Origin: JAFDZW01 sp964404255
Lineage (GTDB): Bacteria; Bacteroidota; Ignavibacteria; Palsa-1295
DNA: 64,000 nucleotides
Assembly: GCA_964404255.1 (NCBI GenBank)
Contig: CAYOJJ010000017.1
Coordinates: 1 to 64,000, forward strand
Direction of reading: 5' to 3'
In this document: positions 43,727 to 53,900 of the stretch, piece by piece
How positions within the stretch are numbered: position 1 is the first letter of the stretch
Layout of the letters: each line of letters opens with the position of its first letter
Program-made: the position numbers and the translations under genes
Notes under the pieces: generated by a model
Database searches by the model: none
What the model was told of the DNA's origin: nothing
What the model saw: only the letters and a program-made list of their open reading frames with translations

Positions 43727-45409
43727 CTATCCCTTTTTTATCTTTGTAGCTGTTGGATTGAGCTGCATAGAAAATAGCAGCCGCTCCATCTGCTTAGGGG
43801 TGCCTTTTGCATAATAGGGCTTTGTCCACTGATCGTCTGAATAGAGATAGGTAGAATCCACTACTTTGCTATCCGAACTGGCCTGACGGCCTGCAACATC
43901 TCTAAAATAATAATGCTGCCACAGCCGCATGAATTCTCCAAGATAAATATCTGCCACACTAGTATTTCCCTGAATAACCAGCATATTCTCGTCGTTATTG
44001 AGGGTTGAAGCATCGCTAAAATTTGCCGAACCCGAAATAACAGTAGGGTTATCGCTCAGGGGATCGACGAAGAGGTATTTAGTATGCAGGTATTTGACGA
44101 ACGTATTTAAGTTCGTCAGCTTTTCATCGAGCCAGCGATGAAGCTTTCCATCGCCCACGGCTTCTGTGTTTAAGACTGCACCAATAGCGATATAATTATT
44201 TTTAACTTTGGAAAAGGTATTAAAGGTATCGCCTTTCTTTTCTAATAATATATACCGCAAATTTTTTCCGGAGCTACCGAGCACTGTAGCCAGCGATTTA
44301 TTCACTCCGAACGCCGCAGTAAAGCCGAGAGACATGCCGGAAGCTTTCATTCTCGAAGCATACCATTCCAGTGCATTAAGTGAGGGTCGGGGACTGAAGA
44401 TAGGTGTTATGCCATTGGCCGCCGCATTTTTCGGGTCCGGGGTCTGCTCAAGATTAAGCTTGCGAAGGGCAGTGGCTGGAGTATCTTTCGAAAGCTCTCC
44501 CCAATAGGTCAGATATTGATCTGCAACTTTTGGATCGCGAACCTGATGCCCTACATTCGATTGTCCGAAAATTCCGCCTGCTGTGAAATTGGTAGAGCCG
44601 GTCCAAACCTGTTGCGGCTTCCCATTCTTGAGTAACACGATAAACTTATTATGAGTAATATAGCTCGGGTTCGCTTTGCGCGGAATCATAAGTTTACCGA
44701 TACCGGCTTTTTTGATTGCCGCTTTGCTGGTTTTCTGGGGCTCCGCTTTGCGGCAATCGTAGACGATCTTAACATCGACCCCTCGCTTAGCTGCCGCAGC
44801 AAATGCTTCGAGCACGGGCGGCCAGCTAAATTCATAGACACAAGCTCGAAGCGAATAACTTTTGTCTTTTGCCTGGCCGATATAAGCGATCATCGCTTCT
44901 TCCAAACCCCGCGATAACCATTTATAGGCTTCGTTATTTGGTACTTCGTCCGGCTCTTTGTTGCCGAATTTCCTTGCATAGGCCTGACTGCCGGCCACCC
45001 CGCGATTAAAATAGATGGCATGAATACCAAGATCTTCATTCTCGGTCGTTACGGAAACAGGGACGGGTTTTCCATATTTCAGATTCTTCGGACTTCCATA
45101 CACCGGTACCACCGAATAAATATACTTGTGATTCGGTTTGGCAGTATAATCGCCCCATAAGAAGGCTTGGATCGGGTGCTCTTGTGTAGAGACCAGCGAG
45201 CCGGGTGCAGGATTCGGGTCAGTCTCTTGAAACGTTCGAAAACCTTTGAGCCAATACTTTTCATTCTCGGTTTTATCCTCGCGCTGGATGGCAAAGCCGA
45301 GCAATCCTTTTGCGGCCGTCGCAGTAGCATCCATACCGAGTAAGACAACATACGTCCCGGCAATGGCCGTGACATTCACTCCGCCGATGGTTTTAGATTG
45401 AGTTCTCAT
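43727..45409 (-). CDS. phospholipase D-like protein with two HKD motifs
   Basis: A 560-residue protein of the PLD superfamily. The N-terminal 160 residues form a beta-rich module with a fibronectin-like look (PNHKYIYSVVPVYGSPKNLK). Two phosphodiesterase halves follow. The first is in ITHNKFIVLLKNGKP with TGSTNFTAGG; the second is in YLHTKYLFVDPLSDNP with SGSANFSDAST. Both halves keep the H-x-K pair and the N-F-(T/S) end but vary the final Asp spacing. There is no signal peptide. It may cut lipid, DNA or cell-wall phosphodiesters. It starts one base after the upstream partner's stop, so the two genes are translated together. Confidence 0.85.
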   Translation of the reverse strand: MRTQSKTIGGVNVTAIAGTYVVLLGMDATATAAKGLLGFAIQREDKTENEKYWLKGFRTFQETDPNPAPGSLVSTQEHPIQAFLWGDYTAKPNHKYIYSVVPVYGSPKNLKYGKPVPVSVTTENEDLGIHAIYFNRGVAGSQAYARKFGNKEPDEVPNNEAYKWLSRGLEEAMIAYIGQAKDKSYSLRACVYEFSWPPVLEAFAAAAKRGVDVKIVYDCRKAEPQKTSKAAIKKAGIGKLMIPRKANPSYITHNKFIVLLKNGKPQQVWTGSTNFTAGGIFGQSNVGHQVRDPKVADQYLTYWGELSKDTPATALRKLNLEQTPDPKNAAANGITPIFSPRPSLNALEWYASRMKASGMSLGFTAAFGVNKSLATVLGSSGKNLRYILLEKKGDTFNTFSKVKNNYIAIGAVLNTEAVGDGKLHRWLDEKLTNLNTFVKYLHTKYLFVDPLSDNPTVISGSANFSDASTLNNDENMLVIQGNTSVADIYLGEFMRLWQHYYFRDVAGRQASSDSKVVDSTYLYSDDQWTKPYYAKGTPKQMERLLFSMQLNPTATKIKKG

Positions 45410-45410
45410 A

Positions 45411-46154
45411 TTATTTCTTTGCTGATTTTGAAGGTGATGATGGTTGTGGTTCGTAGAAAAAGGTTACGCGTCCCATACCGGTGTTACCGGTCGATGGTTG
45501 AAAAGCGTAAACGATCGCTTCATAAAATCCTTTTTTCTTTACCGTCCAGGAGCCGGCAAATTGGCTGGGTGTTCCGGTATAACTAAGCTTTATGGTATCG
45601 ATCATCCTGCCGCTATCCATAATGTAGGCGCCAACCTCGAAATCATCGCTATTCCAGATGCCGCCTTTCTCGATGGGGCAGCCGCACATCATGCCAACAT
45701 TTGCCGCAAAAGGGACAGTACCCGGTTTTGGCATATTTAAATGAGTAGGAGGAGAAAGTACCTGTAGTAATAAGCCGCGAAGTTCGATGAGTAATCCATC
45801 ACCGCCGGTAATATCTTTACCGGGCACCATCCATTGAGTAACGGTGGTCCGGTTTGCAGATTGCAGCCCGCCAAGGGGTCCATAGGCAGTTACTTCGAGC
45901 AAGACCGGTTCGTTAAGCTCGAACGTGCAATCGAAAGAAGAGGCTTGATCGGTAGGGATCGGCTGGCTTCGAAAGCGTTTTGTTTGCATAATCTGCTCAA
46001 GATTTCCGGAATCGCCGGTTGTATTTCCCGAGGCAAGGATGGCACCTGTTTGTGCATTCTTAACGGTTACCAATGCGCCGCCCACATCGGCACCGAGAAA
46101 TTTACCTTCTTTTGCAATTACCCTGACGGTTAGTTTTGTTTTGATACCAGGCAT
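45411..46154 (-). CDS. unrecognised beta-rich partner of the PLD-like protein
   Basis: A 247-residue protein of no family I recognise, without signal peptide. It reads as two beta-sandwich-like modules. Residues 5-130 (KLTVRVIAKEGKFLGADVGG) look like an Ig-like or carboxypeptidase-regulatory fold. Residues 140-240 contain the striking VGMMCGCPIEKGGIW motif and end in GTGMGRVTFFYEPQ-like strands. The CGC pair next to a Trp could hold a metal ion. A Ser/Lys-rich tail follows. It lies directly upstream of, and is presumably co-expressed with, the PLD-like gene. Function unknown. Confidence 0.7.
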   Translation of the reverse strand: MPGIKTKLTVRVIAKEGKFLGADVGGALVTVKNAQTGAILASGNTTGDSGNLEQIMQTKRFRSQPIPTDQASSFDCTFELNEPVLLEVTAYGPLGGLQSANRTTVTQWMVPGKDITGGDGLLIELRGLLLQVLSPPTHLNMPKPGTVPFAANVGMMCGCPIEKGGIWNSDDFEVGAYIMDSGRMIDTIKLSYTGTPSQFAGSWTVKKKGFYEAIVYAFQPSTGNTGMGRVTFFYEPQPSSPSKSAKK

Positions 46155-46352
46155 AGATGATCGTAGAGATGGATGATGGTTGTTACGAATTCCTAAAAAT
46201 CGTACAGCAACCGTTGACAGTAAAACTGCTTATAGATAGCCAATTTACAGTCTTTGGTTCCGGTTTGTCAGTGACGAAGAATAATTGTCCGGGAGCAACC
46301 TTTCAGGTAGATGGTGTTCTACAATGCTACTACCACTTCTACGCATAAACGA

Positions 46353-48956
46353 ATGACTTCTTCGGAGATACGACAAAGCTTTTTAGATTTTTTTAAGAGC
46401 AAAGGGCATACCATTGTTCCGAGCGCGCCGGTAATTCCTCATGGCGATCGGACGCTATTGTTCACGAATGCGGGTATGAACCAGTTCAAGGATGTTTTCC
46501 TCGGAGAGGGTACGCGTCCCTATACAAGAGCCGCCGATACCCAGAAGTGCCTTCGCGTATCCGGTAAACATAATGACCTCGAAGAAGTAGGCCATGATAC
46601 CTATCACCATACGCTTTTCGAGATGCTCGGCAACTGGAGCTTTGGTGATTATTACAAGCGGGAAGCCATAGAATGGGCGTGGGAGTTGTTGACAAAAGTC
46701 TGGAAGCTCGATAAGAGCCGCCTCTATGCTACGGTTTTTGAAAATGATGATGAAGCTGCTGAACTTTGGGCAACAGTGACGGATATCGATCCCACTCATA
46801 TCCAGAAGTTTGGGGCTAAAGATAATTTTTGGGAAATGGGTGAGACCGGCCCTTGTGGACCGTGCTCGGAAATACATTATGATAAAACGGTAGATAAATC
46901 AGGCGCCAAATTAGTAAATGCCGGTTCACCAGAAGTAGTCGAGATCTGGAATCTCGTCTTCATCCAGAATAATCGTCGCGCTGATGGCTCGCTTGAAGAG
47001 CTTCCGGCAAAGCACGTCGATACGGGAATGGGCTTCGAACGCGTAACGGCTGTTATGCAGGACAAGGCATCGAACTACGATACCGATGTCTTTTCTCCGT
47101 ATATCTCCTGGATGGTTGAAAAGAGTAAGATACCCTACGGAGCAGAAATAAAGCCTACCGATACCTCCGGCCTCGACGCCAAACCTGCTTCCGATGAGAC
47201 CGATATTGCCATGCGTGTTATTGCCGATCACGTCCGTGCCTTAAGCTGCGCCATTGCCGATGGTGCGCTTCCGGGTAATGAAGGCCGGGGCTATGTACTT
47301 CGCCGCATTTTGCGCCGCGCTGCGCGCTATGGAAGAAAGCTTGGTTTTACCGAGCCGTTTATCTGTGAGCTTTCCGGGGTTGTTGCGCAGACAATGGGTA
47401 TTGCCTTTCCGGAGCTGCGCGAACGCCGTGACCTCGTGTATAAAGTAATCAAGGCAGAAGAGGAGAGCTTTAATGTGACCCTCGATCGAGGGCTGATGCT
47501 TTTCGATGAGATCACTTCGAAGGGTGGTACGGAAGTGAGCGGCGACGACGCATTTAAACTCTACGATACCTTTGGCTTTCCGATCGATCTTACTCAGGTC
47601 TTAGCAGGGGAGCGTAAGCTCGGCCTGGATATGAAACGTTTCGCTGCACTGCTCGATGAGCAGAAAGAGCGGAGTAAACGGGTTCATCAGGCAAAGAAGC
47701 ATAAAGAAATTGCAACTACAGAGACCTTCGATGCAATTTCGGAATTTTTAGGGTACGATCAGCTTGCTTCCGAAGGAAAAGTAATTCATGTCGAGGACGA
47801 TCTCGTCGTACTCGATAGGACTCCGTTCTATGCCGAATCCGGCGGACAGATCTCCGATACGGGTATGCTTATCATCGGTGGCGATCCGTATCGCGTAGTC
47901 GATGTTCGCAAGCTTGCCGGTGGTACGGCGATCGGTCATATCATCGAACGTGAGGAAGGAAATATATCGGAAGGAGCGAAGACTATCGCCGAAGTCGATA
48001 CTATTCGCCGCTACGATATTATGCGTAATCACTCGGCAACGCACCTGATGCACTCGGGATTGCGTAGTATTCTTGGTGAGCATGTTCATCAAGCCGGGTC
48101 ATTGGTAACCGAAGATCGTCTGCGGTTTGACTTTGCTCATTTCCAGAAGGTGAGTGAGGAAGAACTCCGCGATATAGAAGCATTAGTCAACGAGAAAATT
48201 CGTGAAGCAATACCGCTGGTGCATCATCGTAACATCCCGTTCGATGAAGCAAAGAAAATGGGAGCGCTGATGTTCTTCGGCGACAAGTACGGTTCTCATG
48301 TGAATGTCGTTGATTTCGGACCATTCTCCCGTGAATTCTGTGGTGGTACTCATGTAGGTAATACGGCTGAGATTGGTTTATTTAAATTTGTCCATGAAGG
48401 TAGTATTGCAAGCGGTACCCGCCGTATCGAAGCAGTAACCGGTCGTGGTATCGAGCGATTTATTGCAGAGCAAATTGCAAAGACGGAAGAGCTTTCTCGC
48501 GAACGCGACCTGCTCGAAGAAGAAAAGCGCCGTCTGGAAAAAGAAATTGCCCGTTTAAAATTATCTTTCCGTAAAGAGGAAGCCGATGCCATTTCAAAAG
48601 GAGCTTCGCCCTTAAGCGGCACTTCGGTGAAGCTTGCTACCAAGCTCGTTAGTGCTGCCGACGGAGAAGAATTCAAATCTTTTGCCGAAATGGTGCAGGC
48701 ATCTATGGGTAATGGAGCGGTTGTTGTTCTCGGTGCTCCGATAGAAGATAAGGCTTCTATTATTACGCTGGTGTCCGATGATCTTGCTAAAGAAAAGAAG
48801 ATCGCTGCCGGAAAACTTGTCGGCGCTGTTGCCGAGATCGTTGGCGGCAAGGGTGGCGGACGACCGAACTTCGCTCAGGCTGGCGGTAAGGATCCTGCGA
48901 GGCTTTCTGAAGCATTGGCGGCCGCGGAAGGAATTATTCGTTCGATGCTTTCGTAA
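46353..48956 (+). CDS. alaS: alanyl-tRNA synthetase
   Basis: A class II synthetase of 867 residues from the ATG at 46353; an upstream in-frame ATG at 46311 is less like the family start SSEIRQSFLDFFKSKGH. Catalytic core: GDRTLLFTNAGMNQFKDVFL, the class II motif 2 region RVSGKHNDLEEVG, FEMLGNWSFGDYYK, and WEMGETGPCGPCSEIHYD. The editing domain has the zinc-binding HSATHLMHSGL (HxxxH) and FSREFCGGTHVGNT (C and H ligands). The C-Ala dimerisation part ends in VGGKGGGRPNFAQAGGKDP. It precedes dacB by 17 bases. Confidence 0.98.
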   Translation: MTSSEIRQSFLDFFKSKGHTIVPSAPVIPHGDRTLLFTNAGMNQFKDVFLGEGTRPYTRAADTQKCLRVSGKHNDLEEVGHDTYHHTLFEMLGNWSFGDYYKREAIEWAWELLTKVWKLDKSRLYATVFENDDEAAELWATVTDIDPTHIQKFGAKDNFWEMGETGPCGPCSEIHYDKTVDKSGAKLVNAGSPEVVEIWNLVFIQNNRRADGSLEELPAKHVDTGMGFERVTAVMQDKASNYDTDVFSPYISWMVEKSKIPYGAEIKPTDTSGLDAKPASDETDIAMRVIADHVRALSCAIADGALPGNEGRGYVLRRILRRAARYGRKLGFTEPFICELSGVVAQTMGIAFPELRERRDLVYKVIKAEEESFNVTLDRGLMLFDEITSKGGTEVSGDDAFKLYDTFGFPIDLTQVLAGERKLGLDMKRFAALLDEQKERSKRVHQAKKHKEIATTETFDAISEFLGYDQLASEGKVIHVEDDLVVLDRTPFYAESGGQISDTGMLIIGGDPYRVVDVRKLAGGTAIGHIIEREEGNISEGAKTIAEVDTIRRYDIMRNHSATHLMHSGLRSILGEHVHQAGSLVTEDRLRFDFAHFQKVSEEELRDIEALVNEKIREAIPLVHHRNIPFDEAKKMGALMFFGDKYGSHVNVVDFGPFSREFCGGTHVGNTAEIGLFKFVHEGSIASGTRRIEAVTGRGIERFIAEQIAKTEELSRERDLLEEEKRRLEKEIARLKLSFRKEEADAISKGASPLSGTSVKLATKLVSAADGEEFKSFAEMVQASMGNGAVVVLGAPIEDKASIITLVSDDLAKEKKIAAGKLVGAVAEIVGGKGGGRPNFAQAGGKDPARLSEALAAAEGIIRSMLS

Positions 48957-48973
48957 ATAACTAAGGAAGTGAC

Positions 48974-50818
48974 GTGGGGTTGAAAGCGGCTGTTCTTATT
49001 CTCTCTCTATTATTTTCTTCACTGGTAGTGAAGGCACAGCCGTATGCCTACGATTCGACGAATACACCTCTTACTATCCATTTTCAAAGTACGACAGCCG
49101 ATACGGCGATTGCCCTCAACGGGCTGCGCTCCGAGCTTGCTTCGATCCTACCAAATACGGCTTACAAGAAAATGACACCGGCTTGTAAAGTGGTTTTTTA
49201 TGAGCCCGATAATTCCTTACACCCTATCTATGCGGTAAACCCGGACTTACCGGTAATGCCGGCCTCAGTAGAAAAGTTATTTACCACTTCGACAGTACTT
49301 TGGGCGCTTGGCTCAGATTATACCTTTAAGACAAGGCTCGATTTGCTTCCTGCCGCCAGAGTTGAAGGTCGTTCGGTTATTGGTAATATCTACCTGAGGC
49401 CAAGTGGCGACCCTACACTTTCGATGAGCGATTTCGATGAGATCGCCAAGAAATTAAAAGAGGTTGGTATTGATCAGATCGAAGGAGATATTGTCAGCGA
49501 TCTTTCCGATGACGATATTCTCACTCCCGATGCCAAACGCTACTTCGCCCAGCATACTGAAGAGATGGTGACTTCTCAGGGCGGCGGAGATTCGACGGCT
49601 GGAGATAATACGACTGAGATTAATGACGATGAGGAAAAACCTTCGGTAGAAAATAGCGATAATGACGAAGAAGAAAATGAAGGCGCTATCCCCGGATATA
49701 TTTCTGCTTCGCCTAACTTTTTTATCGATCGAAATATTGTAACTCTTCGGGTTACGGCCGGCTCAAAAAAAGGCGAGCCGGTACATATCACTCTTACCCC
49801 TCCGCTCGCTACGGTAAAAATTGTAAATCATGCTACCACGGGTGCAGCATCGAGCATCAGTTATAAAAAAGTGAAGGTCGGCAAAGGGCGCCGAGCGAAA
49901 GTCAAAAATGTAGCGATTAAAAGTCGTTCGCCATACACGTTGCATCTGACGGCGACCACTACGAAAGAAGGCGCCCAATTTCTCACGCTTACCGGAGTTA
50001 TTCCAGCGCGCCGCTCAAAGCAATATACCGTGCCGATCAAAGATGTACCGATGACGATGGCCGCTCTGCTCAAATGGAGATTAGAGCAAAATGGTATTCG
50101 CATTTCTGGTACGGCTCGTTCCGGCAGGCCGCCTAAAGGGGTCAATGAGTATAGAACGTTGATTGAAAAAGAAACCCCTCTACTCGATCTGCTGAGAGTT
50201 ACTAATAAACGCAGCGATAATTTTTTGGCAGAGTCGATGTTCCGGAAGTTGTCCTCGATCGCCGATGTTGCGGCTACTAACCCTGCCGAGCGAAGCAGAA
50301 AACTTATCCGCTCCTGGATGGATGTTTTGAGTGTGAATTGCCAGAACGGGTATTGTGCCGATGGCTCGGGGCTTTCGCATGATAATCATACGACAGCAAC
50401 GACCGTGATCGATCTTTTGCATGGCATAAGAACCCGCGAGAAGATGTATCCGGATTTTGTCTCGACCCTTTCGGTGGCCGGTGTCGATGGCACAACCCGT
50501 GGACGAATGATCAATTCTGCCGCCTTTAATAATGCACACAGCAAGACCGGTACGCTAAATGCCGTCACTGCTCTGGCAGGATATGTAAGTACCCGCGATG
50601 GGCAATTGGCTTCCTATTTTATAACTATGCAAAATATGCATGGCGGAGTCAAAGGGTATAAATATATCCAGGACCAGATCGTCCAGAAACTTGCCGGTTT
50701 TAGCTATGCAGATTACATCGCGAAATATGCGCCGGCTCCGGCGATAACACCTCCGCCAGCATTTACAGCACCCGCACCCCGGGATAGCACCTCCAGCCCA
50801 AGTTCCAGTAATAAATAA
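48974..50818 (+). CDS. dacB: D-alanyl-D-alanine carboxypeptidase/endopeptidase (PBP4 family)
   Basis: A 614-residue periplasmic penicillin-binding protein of class C type, starting at a GTG. A signal peptide ends VVKA|Q. The catalytic triad of motifs is complete: S98-V-E-K101 in PASVEKLFTT, the SDN motif in KRSDNFLAE, and KTG in AHSKTGTLNA. In the domain II region there is an acidic, low-complexity insert (about residues 205-245, rich in Asp, Glu, Asn and Ser). The C-terminus is a Pro/Ala/Ser-rich tail of about 40 residues. Trims peptidoglycan cross-links. Follows alaS closely and is ended by a terminator. Confidence 0.94.
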   Translation: MGLKAAVLILSLLFSSLVVKAQPYAYDSTNTPLTIHFQSTTADTAIALNGLRSELASILPNTAYKKMTPACKVVFYEPDNSLHPIYAVNPDLPVMPASVEKLFTTSTVLWALGSDYTFKTRLDLLPAARVEGRSVIGNIYLRPSGDPTLSMSDFDEIAKKLKEVGIDQIEGDIVSDLSDDDILTPDAKRYFAQHTEEMVTSQGGGDSTAGDNTTEINDDEEKPSVENSDNDEEENEGAIPGYISASPNFFIDRNIVTLRVTAGSKKGEPVHITLTPPLATVKIVNHATTGAASSISYKKVKVGKGRRAKVKNVAIKSRSPYTLHLTATTTKEGAQFLTLTGVIPARRSKQYTVPIKDVPMTMAALLKWRLEQNGIRISGTARSGRPPKGVNEYRTLIEKETPLLDLLRVTNKRSDNFLAESMFRKLSSIADVAATNPAERSRKLIRSWMDVLSVNCQNGYCADGSGLSHDNHTTATTVIDLLHGIRTREKMYPDFVSTLSVAGVDGTTRGRMINSAAFNNAHSKTGTLNAVTALAGYVSTRDGQLASYFITMQNMHGGVKGYKYIQDQIVQKLAGFSYADYIAKYAPAPAITPPPAFTAPAPRDSTSSPSSSNK

Positions 50819-50839
50819 ATCAGCGATTATTGTTTTTAT

Positions 50840-50864
50840 AAAGCGTCCGCCAGATCGCTTTTTG
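50840..50864 (+). terminator. Terminator after dacB
   Basis: AAAGCG (50840-50845) and CGCTTT (50856-50861) form a 6-bp stem with a T5 run and further pairing inside the loop (TC with GA). It is weaker than the other terminators here. It lies 20 bases after the dacB stop. Confidence 0.6.
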
Positions 50865-50935
50865 TAACTTTAAGAAGCTAAAGCGTTCTTACCTTAAATG
50901 ACTTCGTCTTCTCTAAAGACACGCGAACGCTTGAA

Positions 50936-53900
50936 ATGAAAAAAATACTGCTTCTTCTGTTATTTATCTTAAATACATCAGGTCTTTGGGCTCAGCATAT
51001 AGGTATTCCAAGCCAGGGAAGGGAATATTTTATCGGATTAATTCCTCCTTCATTTAATTATTATACGACACCTGATATTCTTGCTTATTATGGCAAATAT
51101 ATCTTTATTAGCTCTCCGAATGCCACAGTAGTGAAGATCTCTTATTATGATTCTGATGGTCATGAATCTATCCCGGATACTTTCACCGTCGCGGCAAATA
51201 CTTCTATTCAAATTCCACTGCAGCTTCCGGTTCCGAAGACCCAGCCAAAAGGGGATACAATTGAATTTACAAGTTGTCATGTAGTATGTTCGGCACCGGC
51301 AACCGTAGAATTTTTCAGCAAGGGCGCTTGCGCCGGCGGCTCCTATCTTGCATTACCCGTTCAATGCTGGGGACAGAATTATGTGGTAATGAGCTATCAT
51401 GATAATCCGGGAGGAGTGGGTGGCATTCTGACACATGAAAATTCATCCGGCGCTTGTGAAATTCTTGGTGCTTATGATAATACCTTGGTAACTGTCACTC
51501 CGGTATCGACAACCCGAGGTGGTCATCCCGGATTGTTCTGTGGAAAAAATGCCGGAGGTGGTTCTGCTTCAAAAGCCTATACTATTTTACTCAAGCGAGG
51601 ACAGACCTATACGATTTACTCAGCAGGTCTTGATCCGGGCTGCGATCTATCCGGCTCGACTATCACTTCAACGAAGCCGATCGCTGTTCTTGCAGGTCAT
51701 GAAAATGCTCTTTCCGATAGTGGAAGTGTTGGTTTCACAGTGGAGGAAAGGAATTACATGATCGAGCAATTGCTGCCTGTCGAAATGTGGGATACTACAG
51801 GGTATTTATCTATTCCAATGTTCGATGCTAAAGGTGGGATAGGGGGAGAGGGTGATGAGTACAAATTATTTTATGGAGGCGGTGGAAGCACCGGTTTGGG
51901 TAAACCCACAGCTTCTATTATCAGTGACCCCGGAGCTTTCCAATTTTCAATATCTCCCTATCAATTTCCGGTACCTTCTTTTGTTACCGAAACCCCGCGT
52001 CATTCATTCTCTTTGCAAAGTGCACAATTCGCTGAAATGCAATATGATCAGCGTATGCAGGCAAGTACGGGAATAGCCCCGGCACCGGAAATGATGAGTG
52101 TGGTACCCTTTTCAAGATGGTTGACGAGCTATTCTATTTTTATTCCGGGAGATACTCTGTATACTTCACAGGGTCATTTTGTAGGAGTAATTTGCCGTAA
52201 TGTAGATTACCAAAAAGATTCGATATTAATTTTAGTAGATGGAGGGAAAGCAGCGCCTATTAGAAAAAGTGGGTTATCCCAACAAAAACAATTTTCCATG
52301 CCTGATTATCCTGCCTATATAGGTGTGGTATTAAAAATCCCTGGTAATACCAGTTTGCAATTTAAGAGTATTACTTTTGGAGACGATAACATGCAATATG
52401 AACCCTTTATGGTTTATTCCTATGGCTTTCAGAGTTTTAATCCTTCCAAACCAGTAGGAAGTTTCGATGGGAAAGATTTCTTTTATGAATATGCCCATCC
52501 CGCTGGATGTAGCTATATAAATCCCAGCATTGATACCTCTAATTTATCAGCTTCGGTTCAAGCGTTATGTAATGGCTGGAGAATTTGTGTCAATAGTACA
52601 ACGCTTAAGGGGAATGGCATACGATATGTGGAATTACTAAATTATCCTTTTTTGATTCATACCGGTCGTGACCAACATATAACCCATTCAGGTTATAATA
52701 TAGAAATCGATCGTTCTATTGATCCACTGCAAAAAGGTGATATCATTCTTCCGGGTACGGATTCATCATTCTGCTTTACGGTTTACCGTAAGAATGCTCT
52801 CGATACCAGTCATTTAGCAGTAGCTATTTATGATAATGCGGGGAATGAAATTATCGTGGAAGCTTCCACTCTGGGAATATTTAGCGATGCCGCCAATGGG
52901 GATCTGCATAATCAAAATGCCAATACTTATTACTTTACTGCGACCCCAAAAGATTCTACTCATTGTGGAATATTGACCCTGCGTAGTGCCGATAAAACGA
53001 ATACCATTTTTACTACTATCGATTCTATTTATTTAAAAAGTGGTAATAGCGGTATTTCTATATCGGCAACTTTACCTCAACTACCATTTACTTTAAATAC
53101 AAATTCATCTTTTGCCATTCCCTTATGTATTCATGCGGATGGTTCACTACAATACTCTGACACCCTCATTATAGTGACCTCCTGCGGTTTTGTGAGGAAA
53201 ATAGGTCTTACTGCCCAAGGTTTGTATGCTCGTCTAAGTGTAGCTGATGCTTCCTATGGAGAAGTGCTGGTGGATAATACTTTATGTAAAACTATATCCT
53301 TTACCAATACTGGCACCGCACCTGTGGTAATCCGTTCTCTTTCCCTAAGTGATACCACTAACTTCTGGATTGCTAATATTAACCAGTCTCTCCCTGCTAC
53401 ACTAAATCCTGGAGGGATTCTTACGGTGACGTGCTGCTTTCATCCGGGCGAATTAAAAGAGTATTCGGCGGTACTTTCAGTAAGTACCGATCTTTCATCG
53501 GACGATCTTCAGATCTCAAAAATAATTTCTGCTTTGGAAGGTAAAGGTGGCAAAGTTACTCTCTCGTGGATACCTACGGAAGCTGACTTTATACTCGATT
53601 CATCAGCGATCGGAGATTCCTTTAAGGTGTTAGTTCTTAAAAATACTTCGGCCTTTGCGGCAACGGTCACCCATGTGAATATTATAGGAAAAGATTCGGA
53701 GGAGTTTAATATCATTAGTACGCAAAATGGTAGGGTGGATAATTATAATTTACCAGCGCATGATAGTAATTGGTATAAACTGGTATTCCAACCCGACCTG
53801 ACCAAACCCTCACCAGCAACTTTTGCCGAACGGATAGCAACGCTTCGCTGCCAATATTTCGCTATTCCAGCGGAGAATCTTCTCGATACAACAGATGCTC

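Noticed and set aside
46157..46348. A 63-codon open frame just before alaS
   Set aside because: Starts two bases from the divergent gene's start codon and has no recognisable features or promoter box. It is probably just the alaS leader, though a tiny leader peptide cannot be excluded.
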